Of a stretch of DNA of 64,000 nt, positions 33,680-41,833 are shown piece after piece. The stretch comes from Candidatus Denitrolinea symbiosum (GTDB lineage Bacteria; Chloroflexota; Anaerolineae; Anaerolineales; Villigracilaceae). Each line of letters begins with the position of its first letter. The first letter of the stretch is position 1. The stretch lies in the NCBI GenBank assembly GCA_017312345.1, contig BLAA01000001.1:868001-932000 (forward strand), in the 5' to 3' direction. Both the position numbers and the translations under genes were made by a program. The notes under the pieces are model-generated. The model was not told the origin of the DNA, made no database searches, and saw only the letters and a program-made list of their open reading frames with translations.

Positions 33680-34291
33680 ATGACGGACGAGATTCACATC
33701 ACCTTTCTCAGGCACGGACGTTCTCGCGCGGATGATGAAGGCGTCCACGAAGGCCGGTACGATTCCCCGCTCACAGATGTCGGACGCTCCCAGGTCCGTG
33801 CCCGTGTCGGGGAGTTTCTCACGCGCAGTTTTCGCTTTGACAGAATCGTGTCCAGCCCCCTTCAACGCGCCCACGAAACAGCGACAATCATCGGCGCGGC
33901 ATTAAATGTTCCAATTGAGACCGATCCCGACTGGATGGAGATTGACAACGGTCCTCTGGCGGGTATGTCTCGCGAGGCCGCAGCCGAACAGTATCCTAGA
34001 CCGGCTTTTCGCAATCCCTACCAGCCATTTTGTGGGACAGGTGAAAGCGAATGGGAAATCTATATCCGGGCGGCAAGGGCGGTGGAAAAGATGGTCCGCC
34101 ACGGCCCCGGCAATTACTTGGTAGTCGCGCATGGAGGAGTTCTCAACTCTGCCCTGAAAACGATCGTCGGAACGCCGCCCTCCCCCGACCAGCAGGGCCT
34201 GTCGTTTGCCTTCGGCGATACTGGTTATGCCCGGCTGGTCTATTATCCATCCAAACACCATTGGCGTCTCCTGGAATTCAACGCCGGATGA
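33680..34291 (+). CDS. Histidine phosphatase family protein
   Basis: The protein has 203 residues. The phosphoglycerate-mutase-like core starts HITFLRHGRSRADDEG (RHG with catalytic His), has IVSSPLQRAHETATII (second Arg), the acid-base Glu region DWMEIDNGPLAGMS and LVVAHGGVLNSAL (second catalytic His). Substrate is unknown; related enzymes dephosphorylate small metabolites. GGGAGA precedes the ATG. A strong terminator follows. Confidence 0.86.
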   Translation: MTDEIHITFLRHGRSRADDEGVHEGRYDSPLTDVGRSQVRARVGEFLTRSFRFDRIVSSPLQRAHETATIIGAALNVPIETDPDWMEIDNGPLAGMSREAAAEQYPRPAFRNPYQPFCGTGESEWEIYIRAARAVEKMVRHGPGNYLVVAHGGVLNSALKTIVGTPPSPDQQGLSFAFGDTGYARLVYYPSKHHWRLLEFNAG

Positions 34292-34304
34292 TCCGCCTAA
34301 ACGC

Positions 34305-34335
34305 AAGCCCCCGAGCAGGCGCCCGGGGGCTTTTA
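34305..34335. terminator. Bidirectional terminator between phosphatase gene and leuS
   Basis: AAGCCCCCGAG and GCCCGGGGGCTTTT form a GC-rich stem with T-runs on both sides; the two flanking genes are convergent. Confidence 0.8.
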
Positions 34336-34343
34336 TGGTCAGA

Positions 34344-37300
34344 CTACGCCACCACGCTTACCATCTTTCCTTTGACGACGATCACTTTCTTCGGCTCGCG
34401 TCCCTCCAGGAATTTCTGGACGTGGTCGCTCGCCAGCGCGGCGGATTTGACCTCCTCCTCGCCCGCGTCCGCGGCGACGACGATCCGGTCGCGCACCTTG
34501 CCGTTGACCTGCACGGGGATCTCGATCACGTCCTCCCGCGCGGCGGCCTCGTCCACCTGCGGCCATTTCTGCTGGTGGATGGAGTACGGCTTGCCGAGGC
34601 GCGCCCATAGTTCCTCTGTGATGAACGGCGCGACGGGAGCCATCATCTTCAAGTAGATCTCCCGCGCCTCGTCCCATGCGGAAGAGCCGGCCGCGCCGGC
34701 CTCGCGCGCTTTGTGCATCTCGTTCAACAGTTCCATCAACGAGGATACGACGGTGTTGAACTCGAAATTCTCGAAGTCGTGCGTCACGCGGCGCAGGGTC
34801 TGGTGGACGCGGCGGCGCAGGCCGCGCCCGTCGTAGGCCGCGCCCGCCTTCGGCGGAGTCGGATCCGTGAACAGCGTCCACACGCGGCGGATCCAGCGGG
34901 CAGTTCCCTCGATGCCCTGCGAGTCCCACGGTCCGCCCAAGTCCCAGCGCGCGAAGAACATGATGTAGGCGCGCACTGTGTCGGCGCCGTAGCGCCGCAC
35001 CAGCAGGTCGGGCGCGATGACGTTGCCCTTGCTCTTCGACATCTTGTCGTTGTCTTCGCCCAGCACCATGCCCTGATTCCGCAGTTGCAGCATTGGTTCA
35101 TTGCCCTCGGTTACGCCGCCGTCGCGCATGGCTTTGTGGAAGAAGCGCGTGTACAGCAGGTGCATGGTGGCGTGTTCGATGCCGCCGGTGTACGTGTCCA
35201 CGGGCATCCAGTAGTTGTATTCCTTCTCGTCGAACGGCCCCTTGTCGTAATGCGGACTCAGGTAACGCAGGTGATACCACGACGAGCACATGAAGGTGTC
35301 CATTGTGTCGGTCTCGCGCGTGGCGGGACCGCCGCAAACGGGACAGGCGGTATTCTTCCACGTGGGATGCAGTTTCAGCGGGCTTTCGCCGGTCGGACGC
35401 CATTCCACATCCTCGGGTAATTCGACGGGCAGCTGGTCTTCGGGGACGGGATTCCATCCGTGCGTTTCGCAATAGACCATCGGGATGGGCGCGCCCCAAT
35501 AACGCTGGCGCGAGATCAGCCAGTCGCGGTAACGATAGTTGACCGATTCTTTGCCGATGCCTTTTTGCTCCAGCCAGTCAATCACCGCGCTGATGCCGGG
35601 GTTTTGGCGTCCCTTTTGGTCGTTGACCTCCGTCCCGTTGAACGGACCGGAGTTGACCATCACGCCCGCGCCGTCGTAGGCTTCTTCCAGTTCCTTCCCG
35701 TCCTCCCCTGCGTTTTGGGTTTCGGGTCGAATCACCTCGATAATCGGCAGGCCATATTTTTTAGCGAACGCGAAATCGCGCTCGTCGTGCGCGGGGACGG
35801 CCATGATCGCGCCCGTGCCGTAACTCATCAACACATAATCCGCGATCCAGATCGGGATGCGTTCGCCGTTGACCGGGTTGATTGCGTACCCGCCGGTGAA
35901 CACGCCCGTCTTCTCCTTGTCCGCGGCTTCGCGTTCGATGTCCGATTGACGCGCGGCCTGCGCCTTATACGCTTCCACTTCGGCGCGTTGCGCGTCGGTA
36001 GTCACCTTGTCCACCAGCGGATGCTCGGGAGAAAACACCATGAACGTCGCGCCCCACAGCGTGTCGGGCCGCGTCGTAAACACAGTCACCTTGTCGTCAG
36101 CCGCTGACGACTGATTGCCGATCGCTGGAAACTGGACTTCCGCGCCCTCGCTGCGTCCGATCCAGTTCGTTTGCAGCGTCTTCACGCGCTCGGGCCAGTC
36201 AATCCCGTCGAAGTTCAACAGTTCGTCGGCGTACCGGGTGGTGCGGAAGAACCACTGCTCCAGATCCTTCTTAATGACGGGCGTGCCGCAGCGTTCGCAG
36301 TGACGGTCATCGCCCCACACCTGCTCGCGCGCCAGCGTAGTGTTGCAATTCGGGCACCAGTCCACCGCCGCCATTTTGCGATACGCCAGTCCCATCTTGT
36401 ACAACTTGATGAAGAACCACTGCGTCCAGCGATAATATTCGGGATCGCAGGTCGCCGCCTCGCGCTCCCAATCGAACATCGCGCCCATCGAACGCATCTG
36501 CAAGCGCATCCGCTCGATGTTCGCGTAAGTCCGCTTCATCGGATGGATGCCGTCTTTAATGGCGGCGTTCTCGGCGGGCAGGCCGAACGCGTCGAAGCCC
36601 ATCGGGAACAACACATTGAAACCCTTCATCCGCATAAAGCGCGCCCGCGCGTCCGACGGGGTCATCGCGTACCAATGCCCAATGTGCAGGTCGCCGCTCG
36701 GATACGGCAGCATCGTCAACGCGTAATGTTTGGGACGGCTCTCGTCAACCGCCGAGCGATACAACTTATCCGCCTCCCATTTCTCCTGCCACTTCTTTTC
36801 AATTGCATCCGGGCGATAGCGCGACTCGTCCACGGGCATCTCTTCCTTTTTCACGGGGACGACGGACTTGGGCGACTCCAATTTTTTGATGACTGCCCGG
36901 ACCGCGTCCACGTGCGGGATGACCGCCTTCGGCGGCGCGGGCGCGATCGCCGTCACGCGCTTCGTCCGCTTCGCCCTCGACGTTTCAGCGGGCGCGGCCT
37001 TCCCGGCTTTTTTCTTCACGACAGGTTTCGCCGTCCCCGCCTTGCCGACGGGTTTCCGCGCCGCGACTTTGGTCGTTGTCGTTTTCGCTTTCGGCGCGGG
37101 TTTCTTCGCCGCCGATTTTTTGGCGGGAGTGGCCTTCTTTTTAACGACAGTTTTCACCGCTCTCGTCTTGCTGACGGGTTTCCGCGCCGCGACTTTGGTC
37201 GCCGTCGTTTTCGCTTTCGGCGCGGGTTTCTTCGCCGCCGATTTTTTGGCGGGCGATTTCGCGGAAGTCTCTTTTACCGCGACCGTCTTTTTCGCAACGA

Positions 37301-37367
37301 CTTTCTTCTTCGCCGCCTTTTTGACGGCCGTCTTCTTGTTTGCAGTTTTCCTTTTTGTTGCAGCCAT
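34344..37367 (-). CDS. leuS: Leucyl-tRNA synthetase with a histone-H1-like N-terminal extension
   Basis: The protein has 1007 residues; bacterial LeuRS is usually 800-880. Residues 1-180 are a Lys/Ala/Pro tail (AAKKPAPKAKTT) holding two 29-residue repeats at 39-67 and 81-109 that differ at two positions. The synthetase begins near ESRYRPDAIEKKWQEKW. The HIGH-type motif is MLPYPSGDLHIGHWYAM, the KMSKS motif is DKMSKSKGNVIAP, the zinc site is CPNCNTTL, and the editing domain shows VFTTRPDTLWGATFMV. It charges tRNA-Leu. A shorter start at Met177 is possible, but the repeat tail is clean coding sequence. A T-box leader precedes it. Confidence 0.93.
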   Translation of the reverse strand: MAATKRKTANKKTAVKKAAKKKVVAKKTVAVKETSAKSPAKKSAAKKPAPKAKTTATKVAARKPVSKTRAVKTVVKKKATPAKKSAAKKPAPKAKTTTTKVAARKPVGKAGTAKPVVKKKAGKAAPAETSRAKRTKRVTAIAPAPPKAVIPHVDAVRAVIKKLESPKSVVPVKKEEMPVDESRYRPDAIEKKWQEKWEADKLYRSAVDESRPKHYALTMLPYPSGDLHIGHWYAMTPSDARARFMRMKGFNVLFPMGFDAFGLPAENAAIKDGIHPMKRTYANIERMRLQMRSMGAMFDWEREAATCDPEYYRWTQWFFIKLYKMGLAYRKMAAVDWCPNCNTTLAREQVWGDDRHCERCGTPVIKKDLEQWFFRTTRYADELLNFDGIDWPERVKTLQTNWIGRSEGAEVQFPAIGNQSSAADDKVTVFTTRPDTLWGATFMVFSPEHPLVDKVTTDAQRAEVEAYKAQAARQSDIEREAADKEKTGVFTGGYAINPVNGERIPIWIADYVLMSYGTGAIMAVPAHDERDFAFAKKYGLPIIEVIRPETQNAGEDGKELEEAYDGAGVMVNSGPFNGTEVNDQKGRQNPGISAVIDWLEQKGIGKESVNYRYRDWLISRQRYWGAPIPMVYCETHGWNPVPEDQLPVELPEDVEWRPTGESPLKLHPTWKNTACPVCGGPATRETDTMDTFMCSSWYHLRYLSPHYDKGPFDEKEYNYWMPVDTYTGGIEHATMHLLYTRFFHKAMRDGGVTEGNEPMLQLRNQGMVLGEDNDKMSKSKGNVIAPDLLVRRYGADTVRAYIMFFARWDLGGPWDSQGIEGTARWIRRVWTLFTDPTPPKAGAAYDGRGLRRRVHQTLRRVTHDFENFEFNTVVSSLMELLNEMHKAREAGAAGSSAWDEAREIYLKMMAPVAPFITEELWARLGKPYSIHQQKWPQVDEAAAREDVIEIPVQVNGKVRDRIVVAADAGEEEVKSAALASDHVQKFLEGREPKKVIVVKGKMVSVVA
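37041..37253 (-). repeat. Duplicated 87-bp segment encoding the LeuRS Lys/Ala/Pro tail
   Basis: Segments 37253-37167 and 37127-37041 are nearly identical at DNA level, 126 bp apart in phase, and encode PAKKSAAKKPAPKAKTT-type units. This points to recent tandem duplication. Confidence 0.75.
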
Positions 37368-37426
37368 TCTGACCTCGTCGAATCAGGTTTCACATGCCGG
37401 GAACGCCCGGTTTTGACTTGCCTGCT

Positions 37427-37790
37427 AAAAAAACAAAATTCCTTCATCCACTCTGGGACGAAGGACCTTTGTCGCTCCGCGGTGCCACCCGGCTTCGTCT
37501 GGTAGTCTCCATCTTACAGCCTTCAACAAACCAGCTGTTTGGCTTCAGACTAACCGACGCTCTTTGATCTGCGATAACGGGCAACCCGGCGTTGACTACT
37601 TTTTTTCACCAACGCGGTCTCCCTTGCGGGAAAGCGGGCGAGTTCAGTCTTACCCTCAGGGGATGTGTTCCCGTGGACACACCGAAGGGCTTCCACCTCG
37701 CTGTCCCTTCTCGCTGACGGGATGACCTACTACTCCTGCCGTGACCTTTGTCGGCGTTGGAGAACGTCTCTTCGGTTCCTGCTCGAGCGG
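37427..37790 (-). promoter_or_regulatory. T-box riboswitch leader of leuS
   Basis: On the minus strand the hallmark T-box GGGTGGCACCGCGG lies at 37490-37477. A terminator stem CCTTCGTCC/GGATGAAGG (37464-37441) is followed by TTTTGTTTTTTT. Upstream, stem I elements can be seen: AGTAGGT near 37732-37724 and GTAAGACTGAACTCGCCCG, where CTC after GAA is a likely leucine specifier codon. Uncharged tRNA-Leu would bind the specifier and T-box bulge and allow read-through into leuS. The leader starts close to the end of tRNA-Ala and I see no clear promoter between. Confidence 0.82.
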
Positions 37791-37812
37791 GCGTTTTCCA
37801 ACGTCCAAATTG

Positions 37813-37885
37813 TGGACCCAGGGGGATTCGAACCCCCGACCTTCTCAATGCCATTGAGACGCGCTCCCAACTGCGCTATGGGCCC
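37813..37885 (-). tRNA. tRNA-Ala (anticodon GGC)
   Basis: The 73-nt cloverleaf begins GGGCCCATAGCGCAGTTGG and has the anticodon arm TCTCA-ATGGCAT-TGAGA with GGC at the anticodon, T-arm GGGTTCGAATCCC and acceptor end TGGGTCCA. CCA is not encoded. A second tRNA-Ala lies 79 nt upstream on the same strand. Confidence 0.95.
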
Positions 37886-37920
37886 GGGCTTTCCAGTGTT
37901 CAGTTTTTCGCGGACAGCGT

Positions 37921-37961
37921 TCAGTGACCGATTACTGATAACTGGTTACTAATCACTGAAC
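37921..37961 (+). repeat. ATTACTGATAACTGGTTACTAATCACTGA repeat between two tRNA-Ala genes
   Basis: A copy of the CAGTGATTAGTAACCAGTTATCAGTAATC family fills the spacer between the two tRNA-Ala genes. Other copies lie at 30218-30248, 42911-42948 and 52641-52670. Confidence 0.65.
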
Positions 37962-37964
37962 AGG

Positions 37965-38037
37965 TGGACCTGAGGGGATTCGAACCCCTGACCTCCTCAG
38001 TGCGATTGAGGCGCGCTCCCAACTGCGCTACAGGCCC
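37965..38037 (-). tRNA. tRNA-Ala (anticodon CGC)
   Basis: The 73-nt cloverleaf begins GGGCCTGTAGCGCAGTTGG. The anticodon arm is CCTCA-ATCGCAC-TGAGG, giving CGC. The T-arm is GGGGTTCGAATCCCC and the discriminator base is A. CCA is not encoded. Apart from the anticodon arm and acceptor details it is close to the neighbouring tRNA-Ala(GGC), suggesting duplication. Confidence 0.95.
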
Positions 38038-38111
38038 GGTAATTAGGCGAAGCGCATTGTACCTGAGGGGTAGGGGAATGTCAAGCAAAGATTCGGCGTT
38101 CCGGCGGCCGG

Positions 38112-39548
38112 CTACGGCGAGAGCGCCTCCGGCTGGAAGCACGGCTGATAATCCGCGCCGAGGATGAGGCGGTATTGGACGGGGCTGTTCGGGTCGGGCA
38201 GGGACACGAGACGGTTGGGCATCAACCCCAGCGCGTTCAGCAGCAGCGCGCTTCGGTTGTAATCCTGCGCGGCGGAAAGGTCCACGAGGATGGTGGCGGC
38301 GTAGTCGCGGCGGTCGGCGGGAGCGAGCCGCGCGGCGTAGCCCGCGTAGTTGAGACGCGAGGCCGCGAGCGCGTCCCAGCCGTCGTTGAGCGTCCCGTTC
38401 TGGATCTCGACCGTGATCGCCTCGTTGACAGCCGCCGCGGCCGAGGCGGTGAGCGCCTGCGTCACGAGTCCCTGCAAGGCGGCCTGGTCGGGCAGCAGCA
38501 CGTAGGCGCCGCCGGGCGTGATCCACGAAGTGACGATGGGCGGGCGGATGTAGTAACTGCGGATGTCGGCGTTGGAGAGTCCCGGCGCGAGCGCCGCCAG
38601 TTTGAGCAGGTCGGCCAGCCCGAGGTCGGTGGCGACGAGCGAGTTCAGGTCGGCGTAGAGTTGCGGGATCTTCGTCAGCGCGTCGCCGGTCAACGCGCGG
38701 GCGTAGATGGAGCGCAGGACTTCCTGCTGGCGGCGGCCGCGGTCGAAGTCGTTGGACTTGGAGCGTGAACGCGCGTACCAGAGGGCCAGGTCGCCGTCCA
38801 TGTGCATCAGCCCGGGACCGGCCGTGTAGAGAAACCAGTTGTCTTCGTTTTCGGGATCGAGTTCGGGAGAGATGAGCCGCCAGTCGGTGTAGGCGCAGGC
38901 CACGGGGACGTCGATCCCGCCGAGGGTGTCCACGATACGGCGGAAGCCGTCGAATTCGACCATGGCGGTATGGTCAATATGCAGGCCGAGGTTGTATTCG
39001 ATGGTGTCTTTCAGCAGTTGAGCGCCGCCCCCGGCATAATCGTTCAACTCGCCGTGTTGATATGCGGTGTTGACGCGCTGCATTTCCCAGGAGGGGATGT
39101 AGACCCACAGGTCGCGCGGGATGGAGATGAGCGAGACCTGTCCATCCTTTGGACGCAGGATGGCGATGACCAAAGTGTCGGTGCGGAACGTGCCGCCCGG
39201 ACGTTTGTCCGAGCCGATGAGAAGGAAGGTGACCGCGTCGGGATAGTCCGCGAGATTGGCGGGTGGAGGCGCCGCGCTGGGATATGGGACCGCCGGAGCG
39301 GGCGTGGGCAGCGCGGCGACTTCCGTCGAGATGACCAGCGGCGGGAGCGGGGTGGCGAACGTCTCCGCGGAGATGGTGGGGAAGGGAGTGGCGAGCGCGG
39401 GCTGGAAAGGCGTGGGCGTGGGAGAGGCCAGTCCGCGCGGGGTGACGATGATGAACGGGAGTCCATGCACCGCGGTTGGGGCGGGTTGTCGTCCTCCGCA
39501 GGCGGCGAGCAGGAACGCGATGAGGAGGATGAAGGAGAGTCGACGCAT
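38112..39548 (-). CDS. LytR-CpsA-Psr (LCP) family lipoprotein
   Basis: The protein has 478 residues. MRRLSFILLIAFLLAACGG is a lipoprotein signal with lipobox LAAC. A Pro-rich spacer follows (SPTPTPFQPALATPFP). The LCP domain shows TFLLIGSDKRPGGTFRTDTL and VSLISIPRDLWVYIP, whose Asp and Arg residues bind the polyprenyl pyrophosphate and metal. A C-terminal LytR_C-like domain (AITVEIQNGTLNDGWDAL) ends the protein. LCP enzymes attach glycopolymers to the cell wall or proteins. A lipobox instead of the usual transmembrane anchor is noteworthy. Confidence 0.85.
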   Translation of the reverse strand: MRRLSFILLIAFLLAACGGRQPAPTAVHGLPFIIVTPRGLASPTPTPFQPALATPFPTISAETFATPLPPLVISTEVAALPTPAPAVPYPSAAPPPANLADYPDAVTFLLIGSDKRPGGTFRTDTLVIAILRPKDGQVSLISIPRDLWVYIPSWEMQRVNTAYQHGELNDYAGGGAQLLKDTIEYNLGLHIDHTAMVEFDGFRRIVDTLGGIDVPVACAYTDWRLISPELDPENEDNWFLYTAGPGLMHMDGDLALWYARSRSKSNDFDRGRRQQEVLRSIYARALTGDALTKIPQLYADLNSLVATDLGLADLLKLAALAPGLSNADIRSYYIRPPIVTSWITPGGAYVLLPDQAALQGLVTQALTASAAAAVNEAITVEIQNGTLNDGWDALAASRLNYAGYAARLAPADRRDYAATILVDLSAAQDYNRSALLLNALGLMPNRLVSLPDPNSPVQYRLILGADYQPCFQPEALSP

Positions 39549-39773
39549 GGAGTGGCGGTTTGGCGGAGGGGCTGGGACTTTCAAGGCCGAGGACGCGGCG
39601 TGTGGAAAAACGCCGTTTTTCTTGCCGCGAACGATCGGGCTTCATCCAATTCGGTTTTGCTGGATTTGCGGCTTATTTTGACATTTTACCAGTTTCCTTG
39701 TCTGAGCCGGAGGCCGGGTTGTCTTTGAAAAAACGAGTCCCAATGTCTTCGCGCCATCGGCGGACTTTGCGGT

Positions 39774-39779
39774 TAAAAT
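39774..39779 (+). promoter_or_regulatory. -10 box of ruvA, predicted leaderless start
   Basis: TAAAAT ends 6 nt before the ATG at 39786, leaving no room for a ribosome site. Confidence 0.5.
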
Positions 39780-39785
39780 AGACTC

Positions 39786-40361
39786 ATGATCTCCTCCCTC
39801 CTCGGCGAACTCCAGCACAAAGAAGACAACTCCCTCGTCATTGCCGTCGGCGGCGTGGGACTGCGCGTCAGCGTCCCCAAAGGCCTCGCGGCCAGGTTGT
39901 CGGTGGGCGACAAGGTTTTCGTCCACACGCATCTCAGCGTCCGTGAAAATGACTTGTCGTTGTACGGGTTCGAATCCGCCGAAGAGCGCAAGTTGTTCGT
40001 TACCCTCCTCGGCGTGGACGGGGTCGGGCCGAAGGTCGCGCTCTCGGTCCTGTCCACGCTCACGCTGGACGCCATTCAGCGCGCCGTCTTCAGCGAGGAA
40101 CCCGACCTGTTGAGCCGCGTCCCCGGCGTGGGAAAGAAGACCGCCCAGAAGATCGCGCTCTATCTCAAAGACCGCCTCAAGTCCGACGACGCGCTGGCGC
40201 GGGTCGCGGCCATGAGCGACGTGGACAGCGAAGTCCTCGCCGCGCTCGCCGCGCTGGGATATTCCGTCGTCGAGGCGCAGTCCGCCATCCAGTCCGTTTC
40301 AAAGGACGCGCCGCAGGATGCGGAGGAACGCCTCCGCCTCGCGTTACAGTATTTTGGGTGA
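39786..40361 (+). CDS. ruvA: Holliday junction branch migration protein RuvA
   Basis: The protein has 191 residues. Domain I is an OB fold (MISSLLGELQHKEDNSLVI); domain II has the helix-hairpin-helix pair GVDGVGPKVALSVLS and VPGVGKKTAQKIALYLKDRL; domain III, which contacts RuvB, ends AEERLRLALQYFG. RuvA tetramers bind four-way junctions. Neither ruvB nor ruvC lies next to it. The next gene starts 85 nt downstream on the same strand. Confidence 0.93.
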   Translation: MISSLLGELQHKEDNSLVIAVGGVGLRVSVPKGLAARLSVGDKVFVHTHLSVRENDLSLYGFESAEERKLFVTLLGVDGVGPKVALSVLSTLTLDAIQRAVFSEEPDLLSRVPGVGKKTAQKIALYLKDRLKSDDALARVAAMSDVDSEVLAALAALGYSVVEAQSAIQSVSKDAPQDAEERLRLALQYFG

Positions 40362-40446
40362 GCGTGACGCGGCAGCCGACAACGCTTTCCCGGACAAAAC
40401 CGCCTCTCTTAAAACACGCCGGAAGAAATTGAAACTTCGATCAGCC

Positions 40447-41655
40447 ATGGCAGAAACCCCTCCTCCATCCTCCCCGCAGTGGAACTCGACCACGAAACTG
40501 GTGGTGGCTTTCACTTTCGTCGCCATCGTCGCGGCGCTATTGGTGCGCTTTCACACCATCATTGGCCCGCTCCTGCTGGCGTTTGTATTTTCCTATCTCA
40601 TTCATCCGGTGGCGGGCGTCCTTAGTCATTCCCTGCGCATTTCCTGGCGGGCGGCGGTGGGGATCGTGTTCCTGGTCATCCTGGTCGTCCTGCTCAGCCT
40701 GCTCGCCCTCGGCGGCGTGGGATTGATGAATCAGGTGCAAAGCCTGATCGCCTTTGTGCAATCCAGCCTCGACAAACTGCCGACGATCATCGAAGACGTG
40801 GCCGCGTGGGGCGCAAGATTCGGGCTGGATATCAGCGCCGTCAACCTGAGCTCGGTCAGCGACCAACTGCTTACAATGGGACAGACCATCTTTGGCCGCA
40901 TGGGTTCGCTCCTCAGCGCCGTCGCCGGCGGCGCGGCCAATTTCCTCGGCTGGACGCTGTTCGTCCTGCTCGTCTCCTTCTTCGTCCTGGCCGAAAGCGA
41001 CGGGCTGCGCGAGGGCATCCTCAAAGTGGACATCCCCGGCTATTCCGAAGACCTGCGCCGTCTCGGACAGGAACTGGGACGGATCTGGAACGCCTTCCTG
41101 CGCGGACAGATCATCATCTTCTTCCTCACCTTCTCGATCTACTTCATCGTGTTGAGCGTTCTCGGAGTCCGCTACGCCATCGGACTGGCGCTGGCCGCGG
41201 GGCTGGCGCGCTTCGTCCCATACGTCGGTCCCGCCATCAACTGGACCGCGCTGGCGCTGGTTACATTCTTCCAACCCTTCAAACTGTTCGGGATGGAACC
41301 GCTCTACTATACCCTGATGGTGTTCCTCGTCGCCCTGTTCATTGACCAGATCTTCGACAATCTCGTCCAGCCGCGCGTCATGGCTGACGCCCTGCGCGTC
41401 CACCCTGCCGCGGTGCTGGTGGCCGCCATCGTCTCTGCCAGTCTGCTGGGCGTGCTGGGAGTGGTCGTCGCCGCGCCCATGCTCGCCACCCTGCAGCTGT
41501 TCGGACAGTACACCGTCCGCAAAATGTTCGACCAGGACCCCTGGCCGGAAAGAAAGCCGCGCTCTGCCGCCTCCAAACGACGCGGCCTCTTCGACCGTAT
41601 CAATGTGTGGCTGAGAGCCATCCGCCGCAAACTGCGAAAATCGAAAGGAGCCTGA
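40447..41655 (+). CDS. AI-2E family (PerM-like) transporter
   Basis: The protein has 402 residues. Eight hydrophobic segments and the family pattern FVPYVGPAINWTALALVTF, FIDQIFDNLVQPRVMADALRVHPAAVLVA are clear. The family includes TqsA, PerM and sodium-proton antiporters, so substrate assignment is not safe. The frame is open upstream, but the ATG at 40447 after a polar leader is the first sensible start. It is followed within 1 nt by a small conserved gene. Confidence 0.82.
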   Translation: MAETPPPSSPQWNSTTKLVVAFTFVAIVAALLVRFHTIIGPLLLAFVFSYLIHPVAGVLSHSLRISWRAAVGIVFLVILVVLLSLLALGGVGLMNQVQSLIAFVQSSLDKLPTIIEDVAAWGARFGLDISAVNLSSVSDQLLTMGQTIFGRMGSLLSAVAGGAANFLGWTLFVLLVSFFVLAESDGLREGILKVDIPGYSEDLRRLGQELGRIWNAFLRGQIIIFFLTFSIYFIVLSVLGVRYAIGLALAAGLARFVPYVGPAINWTALALVTFFQPFKLFGMEPLYYTLMVFLVALFIDQIFDNLVQPRVMADALRVHPAAVLVAAIVSASLLGVLGVVVAAPMLATLQLFGQYTVRKMFDQDPWPERKPRSAASKRRGLFDRINVWLRAIRRKLRKSKGA

Positions 41656-41656
41656 C

Positions 41657-41833
41657 ATGTCCCCGAACGAACCGAAAACCGACACCATCGCCGAGACCGA
41701 TAACTACCTCGCCTGGAAAGCCGAAGAACCTGACGGCGAAACCACCTACCACATCGAACTGAACAACGTCACCGTTCACTTCTTCGAGGAGGAGTGGCAG
41801 GAATTCCTGCAACTTGCCCGCGGCCTGAAGTAA
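41657..41833 (+). CDS. Small acidic protein (58 residues), unknown
   Basis: MSPNEPKTDTIAETDNYLAW... is preceded by GAAAGGAG and ends in TAA directly against the ATG of the P1 peptidase gene. Phrases such as YHIELNNVTVHFFEEEWQEF suggest a small beta-alpha fold. No family is recognised. Tight spacing on both sides (1 nt and 0 nt) shows it is translated in the operon between the AI-2E permease and the peptidase. Confidence 0.7.
   Translation: MSPNEPKTDTIAETDNYLAWKAEEPDGETTYHIELNNVTVHFFEEEWQEFLQLARGLK

Noticed and set aside
36171..37505. 444-codon plus-strand frame opposite the leuS 5' end
   Set aside because: Arg/His-rich shadow that also covers the T-box; leuS motifs are on the minus strand.
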